Assembly: GCA_963662155.1 (NCBI GenBank)
Contig: OY759264.1
Coordinates: forward strand, 15,024,142-15,088,141
From: Lamellibrachia columna
Lineage: Eukaryota; Annelida; Polychaeta; Sabellida; Siboglinidae
Direction of reading: 5' to 3'
Length of the DNA: 64,000 nucleotides
Shown here: one piece after another, positions 11,837 through 64,000 of the stretch
Position numbering within the stretch: position 1 is the first letter of the stretch
Layout: each line of letters opens with the position of its first letter
Made by a program: the position numbers and the translations under genes
The notes under the pieces: model-generated
The model's input: the letters and a program-made list of their open reading frames with translations, nothing else
Database searches by the model: none
Told to the model about the DNA's origin: nothing

Positions 11837-13043
11837 CAGTCGCGCCTCGTTATTATGCGCCCCGTTATTACGCGGATTCGGATATAACGCGGTCGGTCGT
11901 GGAACCCGAGTTTGTGCCGCCAGGGAAAATGCCAAATTGGCCTGCTTAACCTACTTAGAATTGCTTTGACAATTCTCAAGAAGCATTAGGCGAACAATAT
12001 CAATGAACGAGTATCAACGTGTTGCCGACATCAATCGGTGTCGCTGGCTTCGCTTCGACGGTTTGCAAATTACAATCGAGATTCACATGTCTATATTTAG
12101 CGATCAACCTACTAGTGCTGTGCACAGCACTGAGCCACTGACTGTTCCCATATCTGCCACCAGGGAGCTACTAAACAACAGCGATCGCCGCCCGCTGCAC
12201 CATGTCCATGAACGCTGTCGAAGCCCCGTTTGCTTGCAGCACTGTCTTATACGCCAACATGCAGTTTATGGAACTTATACTAGCATCAACGTGTATTATT
12301 TTTAAATGTCACACCCTGTTAATTCTTGACCTGAATAAAACACGTACGTATACCGTTATGGAATATATCTACTACGATGATGATGTACTGAACCAATAGG
12401 CCTACAAATTGAAAATAATAACCTGGATCTGAGCAGCCGAAAATGTGTATGATTTGACAAACGTAGTATGTAAGCTGATATAACATAGAAAACAACAATA
12501 GGTAGAATTAATAATTGTTTCACTTCGTCTTTCAACCGATCTCGACCGAAGCATAAATTTATTACGCACCACTTAACACCGATTCTTCGTTTCATATACG
12601 GGTGACGAATTCGTATTTTCGCGTACCGGTAGAGCTTTGGGTTAGGAATTTGGTATGTTGGTTTCGCGTCGCGAAAACGATTAAATTTACGATTTAATGG
12701 AAGCATGTCATTTCACCCAAGTGTTATGTTGGTATTGCATACTAAATGCATTCAAAACTATTTATCTGATTCTTACGCGAGGCGTATTTGTGAATCTCGA
12801 TTGTAATTTGCAAACCGCCGAAGCGAAGCCAGCGACAACGATTGATGTAGCCGACAGCGCAAAACAAACAACACGTCGATACTCGTTCATTGATATTGTT
12901 CGCCTAATGTTTCTTGAGAATTGTCAAAGCAATTCTAAGTAGGTTTAAGCAGGCCCATTTGGCATTTTCCCCTGGCGGCGGAAAATCGGGGCCCACGACC
13001 GACCGCGTTATATCCGAATCCGCGTAATAACGAGGCGCGATTG
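11837..13043. mobile_element. Tigger/pogo-like element with long terminal inverted repeats
   Basis: The left end CAGTCGCGCCTCGTTATTA and right end (reverse complement) CAATCGCGCCTCGTTATTA are each flanked by TA. The similarity continues for about 250 bases inward, to GCAAATTACAATCGAGATTC on both sides. The CAGT...CCTCGTTAT terminus is typical of Tc1/mariner-superfamily Tigger/pogo elements. The ~700-base interior has no recognisable transposase, so this is non-autonomous. Confidence 0.82.
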
Positions 13044-13357
13044 TATTATATGTTGCCGGATTTCAACACAGATTGTGGCTTCACTGACATGTTTCTTATA
13101 ATTTGCCTGCAGTCATTGTGATGTTGTTGCTAATACCTTTTGAAAAATCATGGTGACAATCTGGTCACATGAACAGAAACACACACATACATGCACGTAT
13201 GCACACATACCAATGTACGCACACTGACACATGCATGCACACATACATCCCCACCTTGGCATACGCCACACATTTTAGTCGCTAAAACATGCTAACACAT
13301 TGCATATACTATATACGTGTCATGAAGTGGATATTAAATAAGATATGTTGAAAGAAC

Positions 13358-13455
13358 TTGACTGAGACTCAGTTAACTATAGCCCCCACCCCAGCAACAC
13401 TTTGACTGAGACACAGTTACCCATAGCCCCCACCCCAGCAACAACTTGACTGAAA
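13358..13455 (+). repeat. ~44-bp tandem duplication
   Basis: TTGACTGAGACTCAGTTA and AGCCCCCACCCCAGCAACA recur twice, with a third partial start at 13445. Confidence 0.75.
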
Positions 13456-13459
13456 GACA

Positions 13460-14545
13460 GCAAATTACTGCGGCAGTAATTAAGCTTTCACAGAGGAGAG
13501 ATTATGCTATTGATTTTTATATGGCCTGCTTTTTTATTTAATAATAAGGTTAATAATTGTTTGTTTTGATGCTTAATTGTGCATGAGTGCATGTGTGCGT
13601 GCATCCATGCATGCGTTCCTGTTTTGGGTGGCCAAAAATAGTCTTGAATATAAATATTTCTACATCTGATCCATAATAGAACACAAGAGGCCCATCATCA
13701 GGGTTTTGAAAAGGGGGTTCGAGCATAGAAAACCAGCCGGGAATTTCTGGAATGCTTTTTGTAAATGTTTACAGTTAAACAACATTTGCTCAAAAAAAGG
13801 GTTCTTTCAACTCCCCCCCTCCCCTCCCTCGAGGACTTGAATGCACATGTACGTTATTTTACAGATAGTCAATGTTAAATAAGCACATAACTATAATATA
13901 GCGCTAGCGTGAGAATAACAAGATTTCTGCCCATGATTTATTTCTAGCACCACTACTGTTTAGTAGGTTCAATTCACCTGGGAAATAGGGCACTAGACAT
14001 TAATTCACTGTTAATCGCTTGGTGGCGGCACTATCAGTGTGAGTTTATGTTGTTGGTGGGTTATAGAGCTAAGCCTAGATATTTTCTGGAATGTGTCGCC
14101 CCCTCTCCCCAGTATGATTAATTTTTTATATGCTCGCAGAAGCCAATTTAGCCCCTCCCCCACCCCAATATTCAGCACCTTCTGACGCTCATGACAGGCA
14201 GTGTGATTGGTGTGTCTTAGTTCTACTTTGTCATTTGTGCATCTCCAACAAAGTGTAGGGTGACACATACAGGTCTGTAATAAAATATATTTTGGGTCTA
14301 AATCAACAACACACACTAAGGAAGATTAAATAGCCTTAGATGAAGTTTAAGTTGGTTATCTGACCAACTTGTGTGTGGTGCGTATGTAAAAAAATAATTA
14401 ATTGTGTACATAACTAATCATCATTTGAAATACCCAATTGATCCATATTGCCAGCTATTTCAGGATGCTGGAAAATGAGTTTCTAGTTATTGACGTAGTA
14501 TATTAAATGCTGTAAGACATACTTATAGCTCTGTGTAAAAGTACA
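13460..14545. other. No gene recognised
   Basis: A/T-rich with CACACA and TGCATG-type simple patches. Short minus-strand open frames have no recognisable family. Confidence 0.5.
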
Positions 14546-15767
14546 TACTCTTGAGTGCCGAATAATCGTCCCTTTACGCGTATTTATTTGATGAAAAATG
14601 CCACCCTATACCATGGGCGTAGGAGCCAGTTCGGCCGTACCGGCCGTGGCCGGACCACTTTTTTTGCAGGCTTCAAAAATGCCCTGGCAACTTGCCACAA
14701 TGCCGTAAAAAAATAAACAATTGTTCACAACACCTACAAATATAATCTAATCGCATCGTCAATACTGCGTTTATATCGCGTGGTTTTATCAATTGGAAGG
14801 ATGCAACTGCAAGTAAAATGGGGTTTCCATCGCATGACAGGTATGAGTGCCACAAGGAAGCAGTTGAACGCCTGCTGACTTTACCTGCGAACACAAGTGA
14901 TGTCGGCGAACACTTGTCAGCAGACCACGAAGAAGAAAATGCTACTAACAGAAATAATTTGCTAAAGGTTCTGTCAAACCCACGATTTTTGGCAAAGCAA
15001 GGCCTCTCCATGAGAGGACACAAGGATGAGAATGACTAGTTTTAACCAGTTGTGTAGGCTAAGCGGTGAAGATGAACCCCGTTTGATGGCATGGCTTAAG
15101 AAAAAAACAGACAAATACACAAGTGGGGAGATGCAAAATAACATGTTGCAGATCATGGGCTTGACAATATTGCGAAAAATAGCTACCTGCTTGCAGAACT
15201 CAGATTTTATAAGCATCATGGCTGACAAAACGAGTGAATTATCGAACCACGAACAGCTTGTGATTTGCATAAGATGGATAGACGATAAACTGGAGGCCCT
15301 CGAAGATTTCATTGGTCTTCAAAAATTAAAACGCGCTGATGCATCTTCCATCACAGCCTTGATAAAAACATTATTAATACGAATGAATTTGTCCATACAT
15401 AAAGCTAAAAGGCAATGCTACGATTGTTGCATTACAATGTCAGGAGCGAAAACAGGCGTAGCCACACAAATGAAAAAATCTGAAACTCGGTGTTTATATT
15501 GTCACTGCTACGGACATTCTTTGAATCTGGCTTGCGCCGATTGTTTGCTTACTTACTTAGTAATAATAATGAAATAACAAAACTAGTAAAAAAAATCCCC
15601 AAAACGTGATGCAAAATTGCAACAAATTAAAGAACTATTACAACATGAAACTTCTGAATCAACCGTAGGCATTCGTTTATTGTGTCCTACGCGATGGATT
15701 GTCGGACATCAGCCATGCATAGCATCGTAGAAAATTACCCCACTCTGAAAGAACTGTGGGCCTGGTC

Positions 15768-15846
15768 TCTGGACAACTGTAGTCTCTGGACAACTGTGGT
15801 CTCTGGACAACTGTGGTCTCTGGACAACTGTGGTCTCTGGACAACT
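15768..15846 (+). repeat. 17-bp tandem repeat inside the hAT transposase
   Basis: TCTCTGGACAACTGTGG is repeated about five times. It is an internal slippage expansion in the dead transposase. Confidence 0.9.
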
Positions 15847-16730
15847 GCTCAGACACGGAAATGAAAGCACGGACTCGAGGTGTTGATTACCATATTATGA
15901 AATTTTATTTCTTTTATGGACTTGCTTTGGGCGAATGTATACGTCGTCATGCTGACAGCCTAAACACAACTCTCCAAAGGTAAAAAATGTCAGCGGCCGA
16001 AGGACAGTCAATTGCATCCATGACTGTGAACACCTGGAGCAATTTACGTTCAGAAAAAATTTACTTGTTTTGGGCTGATGTCATGAGCAAAGCCGAAGAT
16101 ATATACATTGAAGACCCTGCACTGCCAAGACGCAGAGCAGTCCCAGCTAAACTTGACTGTGGCACAGCAGCGCCAGAATACTTACAGACCTCATCGTGTC
16201 GCTTCTCAAAGATAGGTTCGATCAACGCGACTACAATGTATACATGAACTGTCAGCAGCTCCTCTTAAAAGCCGCAGTTGATTGAGACGCATACAGAGAT
16301 GCATTTGAAACGGTTACTAGTTTCTATGGCTCCGATTTTTATCCACGAGAGTTGGAGACACACCTAAGCACTTTCACACATAATATTCCGCGTGTGGAAA
16401 ATGGAACACTAATGTGCTAGCGTATTTGCGATGGTTTTCTCACCAGCAACAGCTTTTGTCACAGGTCATCAAATTAGCCAAATTAATTCTAGTCATGCCA
16501 GCTACAAATGCTACCAGTGAGCGGTCGTTTAGTGCCCTACGTCGCGTCAAACATATCTGAGGACAACCACGATTGAACCATTTGATGTTGTTGTATGTTC
16601 ATAAGGACAAAACAAGCTCACTGTGACACCAAATATTTGGAAAATTTGTCTCTTCCGATCTTGCAAATATCCAAGCCACGGTGAGCGAGAAATCAACCCA
16701 AACGAAGGTTTCATTTCTTGAATAGTGATA

Positions 16731-16916
16731 CAGTGGAATCTCACTATTAAGGTCGCCCTCGGGACAGCGTCAAATCGACCTAAATGGCGATGTGACCACA
16801 TTAGCGAAACTAATTTCATATTCTTTAATGCTACACAAATAATGTTGGACTATCTTAGTGACCTTAATTGCGAACTGACTGTATTACCGAGGTGACCGTA
16901 AAGTGAGGTTCAACTG
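16731..16916. mobile_element. Tc1/pogo-like MITE nested in the hAT
   Basis: CAGTGGAATCTCACTATTA and (reverse complement) CAGTTGAACCTCACTTTAC are flanked on both sides by TA; 186 bp, no coding. Its position inside the hAT boundaries makes it the youngest of three nested layers. Confidence 0.78.
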
Positions 16917-17090
16917 TATTTGCCAGCAGGAGTGACTGATGTACCTCGGTGTGCGTGTTCACGTAGATGTAGGCCCTATTGATGGGAGCAGTATATCAAA
17001 AAAGTTTAAATAAATGAATTGGAACAGCATTTGTTATGTTAAACATTGCTATAAAGTGCACCAAAGTAGTACTTTCTCAAATTACCTGAC

Positions 17091-17225
17091 GTCGGGAAAC
17101 GGTTACCCGCTACCCCACCCCCGCTACCCCACCCCCGCAACTCCACCCCCGCTACCCCACCCCCGCTACCCCACCCCCCTACCCCACCACCGCTACCCCA
17201 CCCCCGCTACCCTACCCCCGCTCTA
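17091..17225 (+). repeat. CGCTACCCCACCCC tandem repeat
   Basis: Eight or so degenerate 10-14 base units of CCGCTACCCCACCCC within the 3' part of the hAT element. Confidence 0.85.
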
Positions 17226-18404
17226 CGTTACGTGCCTCTTTCGTTGCATCACAGTTTGTTGGGCCGGGCGCTGGCCGGACCACTTTCAATAGCACTGCTA
17301 CGCCTCTGTATACGCACCTTATTTGGCACTATACTATTATTAAATTTAAACGTTTGTACCAGCCTATATTCTCCGATAATCGTGGCAAATTATGCAGGGT
17401 AATTTTTTTAGGAGAGCAATCGCTCTCACTCCCTATTGATAGCGCTAATCAAACATCATCGGAGCGGTTTACCGCTCGCGATAAAATCACTTGCTCCCAA
17501 CTGGAGCTGCATGTGGCTCCATCTGACGGCTAACTTTTCATCATTTCGAACGACAGTCGTGAATTTAGCGGGATCGTGTGCGTCTGATGATCCTAGATTT
17601 TGATCCCGAAGCGTTATACCGTTAGATTTCCACGATTAGATGAATCGGTCAGAATCCTTAGTTCTCGGGAGCTCGATATGGTATATTATTAGTTAAAACG
17701 CCATTATCACCGCGTAAACCGACCGACCGACCGTAACTCGCAGCGCCTCAAACCGGTCGTAACCGGCTGGCGTCGGTTTCCCCTGAAACGGGATTGCGTA
17801 TTCAATTCAATAAAGCTATAATGTCCATTTAAAAATAGAAAATTCCCCGGTTTTTCGCAGATATAAAATGCGGTTACTATATCTGTGGTGACGCGAATAC
17901 GCACAAAGTTTATGCATATTCGGCAGAAAAAATACTCGGCGATCCACGTAGTGTTCTAGATTAGGGACGCCTTGGCTCCACGTCGAGTAAAACAAGTGCT
18001 TCGGCGCTAAAAAAGACAAATATACTAGTGACTTCCGCACTGTACTATTATTTGTTTTGAACAATTTGCCCCCTATACTGTTATTCGGCACTATACTATT
18101 ATTAAATTTGACCGATTTGCCACCCTATACTGTTATTTGGCCTATACGTTTATTTGGCACTCGAGAGTATCAGTTAATGAAAATGTGATGCCACAATTCA
18201 TTTTTTTACCTCAATTGTACCATTTGTTTACCACATAAAGTTGGATGTATGAGAAAGTGCTACAGCTATTAATTTTCAATAATGTGACCACAATATATTC
18301 ATCCAGTAAAGTAGAAGTAAATCAGCACGTCACATTATACCGCACAATGAGAAGTAGATATATCAGTGGCTAGTTCTACTTCTTTTGTGTTTGTATTCCA
18401 GTCT

Positions 18405-61546
<43,142 letters not shown>

Positions 61547-63990
61547 AACAGTCAAGGAATATTGGTGAGAATGTATATACCATAGTAGAGGTAATGTTTT
61601 GAATTTGTTGGTGATTTAGCCGTGTTGCTAATTCATGCTTGTGTCAAAGTATCCATGTCAACTGAGAGCACTTAACAACGACAAGATTTATGTCGTGATC
61701 TTACATGTGCGCGCATGCGTTCTTCGGTGCGTACAACACTTCGGCCATAACTAGTGGATACCTTCAGGACTACCCGCTTCAAGCTGTCACTGTCTGGCTG
61801 CCTATGGAATGTCACATAGAACGATCTACGAGACATTACCGTGTTAATTGATCTGCAGACTGCACGGGTGTGTGAGTGTGCGTGCGTGCTGTGGCATATG
61901 TAGAGGGAGGGGCATTGGGCCTTGGCCTCATTTTGCTTAAGTGTTTGGTTTTTTTCTACCTAGCCTGTTGCACTATTACATGGCAGCATGGTAGACTAAT
62001 GATGGGTAACGAAGCTTTGCTTCCGGGATCTTATACACGCCACTGTGTACATGGTTGTGCATATCGTTTAAACACAATACATATTTCAGTGCCATATACG
62101 ACCATGTACAAAGCGTCTAATAAAATTATACACTCAGATTTGATGCGCAGTGCGCCCAAGAAGACGTAATCATATGCACCATATTTTAACACATTCGTAT
62201 GACTTTTTATGGTGACATGATGGAAATGTACTAGTTACATTACTTACGTTTTAAAACTGTTTATTTAAACGTTTACGGATATCATTACAAATGCACTCCT
62301 GCACTATAAAGTGATGCTCGTTAAATCATGATAACACTTAATTATTTAACAAGATTGTCATCCAAGGCAAAGGCCCATATGGCAAGTGGACAAGGAAGCT
62401 GTTGGTTTATCGTCAAACACTTAATCTATTTGTAACCCGCCCTACTGAGACATGTGTCAACCTTGTTTTTAAACAATTGAAGTGGATTCTTCTCGCATGT
62501 GTATGGTGTCAGATAGATAGCCAACTTGTGGCCTTTTTCACTTGACACGTGTGCCTTATTATATATAGCTTTATGACAATTTGTATATTTCGTATTATAC
62601 AAAAAACTAACTGGAGTGTGGTTTTATTGATTATTTTGCACAGGCGTCTGCATGTTATTGTGTAACCGGCTGATGTGCTCAAGAAGAACAACACGTTAAT
62701 TGCACCAGTAAAGCGAAGACGTTATCTGTGTGACATTACAATGCGGAAGTATGTTAAACACAAAAAACTGTTGACGTTTGCGTTTTGTCATGATGCTGTT
62801 TATGCATTACTTATAATAACAGTATACTAACATTAAAGAAACTACTTCTAGACGTACCATAACATATTTGATAAAAATATGTACAGGGTTTATATCAATC
62901 ATCGAATATTGTCAGATGTCTATCACAACCATATTTCATCGGCATGTGGATTGAAACCAAAACTGTGATTGCTTTTAACAACCTTGATAGTGTATAATGC
63001 TTCACTGGTGTGGTTTGGATATTAACAACAAATGAATATTAATTAACCCATGACGTGTTTATTTTTTATATGTTGCCTCTCTGATAAATCCCTTGTGATC
63101 TCATCGTTTAGTACTGACCACCATGAAATGCATAATTGGCAAGAGTTAAGTATAGCGTAGCCATTTATTTGCATTGCAAGACGCTTTATGCAAACACACG
63201 TTATACAATTAAATTGTGTTCCTATACAGGTATCGCAAAACACAGAACATTCTTACAGCTAATGTCCATGTTAGTTGAAAGGTGGAATGGCACAGATTAG
63301 ACACAGACAATTCCAACCACAAGTTTTCAACAAATGTTCGAATGTTATTTTGGTGGTCCTTTCACTATGCGATCTACAAGTCATATATATATATATATTG
63401 CTCCCAATATCAAGTTGTTGAAAATCTTAATTTGTAACTGGGACATATGTGTATCTCTGATCTTATACACGTACTCAGTATATCATACGTTTCATGTGAT
63501 GAACCTTTCTATTTCCTGTCACTGTTTTCCCGGCAAAATATTTGCGATGTTAGCAGCTAAACTGGTCCTATTGCTAAGGGACGTTGCGAGAAATATCAAA
63601 CGGCTTTGACCGTTTTTAATGGCGTAGTAATTGCCTCTTATTGCTCTTAATTAGATAGTGCATGATTTAATCAGATAACGGGCATCATACATAGGTATTA
63701 AGTGGTCAATCTAAAATCTTTTTTCCCGGAAATTTGTAAAGAACCATAACGCTGGACCGACCCCCTCCGAAATTACGCAACACTTAACAACTACCTCTCG
63801 TCTCATGATCAGTGGACTTACCCAGTGGCACCGTAAAGCCGAGAGGAAGTCGGAAAGTCTACCGCTCGTAGTGTCTCGAGTTGTGAATTTCGCTTGCATC
63901 AATCGAACTAACTTGGATAATACATGCCTTGAGCTCAGTGACGTATTTCAGGGGGATTGGGTCAATGTTAATATGCAACCTGTTTCGCCT
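61547..63990. other. 3' flank of the PARP14-like gene
   Basis: The 3' UTR probably fills the first ~0.6 kb. The rest shows no recognisable gene. At 63830-63905 the minus strand has an ATG and a donor-like CTGG|GTAAGT in a GC-richer patch, a weak hint of a first exon of a neighbour. Confidence 0.4.
62119..62124 (+). terminator. Candidate polyadenylation signal AATAAA of the PARP14-like gene
   Basis: An AATAAA lies 573 bases after the stop codon, the first clear one seen downstream. It would give a 3' UTR of about 0.6 kb. No transcript evidence is available. Confidence 0.35.
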
Positions 63991-64000
63991 CTACATGTTA

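Larger units (their letters stand above)
14613..17309 (+). mobile_element. hAT transposon (ZMYM1-like transposase), decayed
   Basis: Terminal sequences GGGCGTAGGAGCC and (reverse complement) AGGCGTAGCAGTG match the hAT-type GGCGTAGC ends. GCCGGACCACTTT occurs near both ends in the same orientation. The transposase runs through frames: TTF-type region (FPSHDRYECHKEAVERLL), RNase-H core (ISIMADKTSELSNHEQLVIC) and the C-terminal dimerisation motif NATSERSFSALRRVKHI at about 16500-16555. Many stops. A complete target duplication was not found. Confidence 0.85.
14546..18175. mobile_element. Older inverted-repeat element hosting the hAT insertion
   Basis: Left end ACTCTTGAGTGCCGAATAA (about 14548) and right end (reverse complement) ACTCTCGAGTGCCAAATAA (about 18168) are inverted. 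The same GCACTATACTATTATTAAAT block occurs at 17330 and 18087, and CCACCCTATAC at 14601 and 18120. The outer element therefore appears split by the hAT. Superfamily not recognised. Confidence 0.55.

Noticed and set aside
63711..63902. Minus-strand first exon of a neighbouring gene
   Set aside because: An ATG and a GTAAGT are present, but there is no domain and the window ends; left only as a hint.

Overview
This window is animal (metazoan) nuclear DNA. It has many phase-matched GT-AG introns, several LINE and DNA-transposon families, long microsatellites, and one gene spread over at least 43 kb. Transposon and domain content (RTE and CR1-like LINEs, a ZMYM1-type hAT element, a P2X7-like cysteine-rich domain, a PARP14-type protein with many RRMs) suggests an aquatic invertebrate. 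The sequence alone does not fix the phylum. No bacterial features, CRISPR arrays, rRNA or tRNA genes were seen.

Main gene (+ strand, about 18.4-61.5 kb): 33 exons can be chained by splice sites, reading phase and domain order into one PARP14-like mono-ADP-ribosyltransferase of about 2,720 residues. Human PARP14 is about 1,800. The order is about 11 RRM-like repeats (exons 1-18), a KH-like region (large exon 18), macrodomain 1 (exons 18-19), macrodomain 2 (exons 20-23), macrodomain 3 (exons 24-27), a further KH-like region (exons 28-29), WWE (exon 30) and the ART catalytic domain (exons 31-33). Every exon keeps phase except exon 17, which is one base out of register and lies directly after a ~765-bp CCCT repeat. 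The RRM section grew by tandem duplication. A recent 3.2-3.5 kb duplication has its breakpoints inside exons 4, 8 and 12, and two exon copies have decayed, leaving orphan RRM C-terminal halves.

Left of the gene (0-18.4 kb): decayed LINE pieces; a minus-strand P2X7-like-domain gene relic (exons at 7692-7733, 6822-7040 and 4137-4296); a palindromic MITE; CAG and TA microsatellites; a 1.2-kb Tigger/pogo-like element with ~250-bp inverted repeats; and a hAT element that carries a smaller MITE and sits inside an older inverted-repeat element.

Inside introns: antisense RTE LINEs (introns 3 and 19), an inverted and rearranged CR1-like LINE interrupted by a 2.5-kb terminal-inverted-repeat insertion (intron 31), a TIR element with a PHD-like relic (intron 30), small MITEs (introns 17 and 25) and minisatellites (introns 1, 5 and 12). 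Right of the gene (61.5-64 kb) there is a 3' UTR with a candidate polyadenylation signal and otherwise unassigned sequence.
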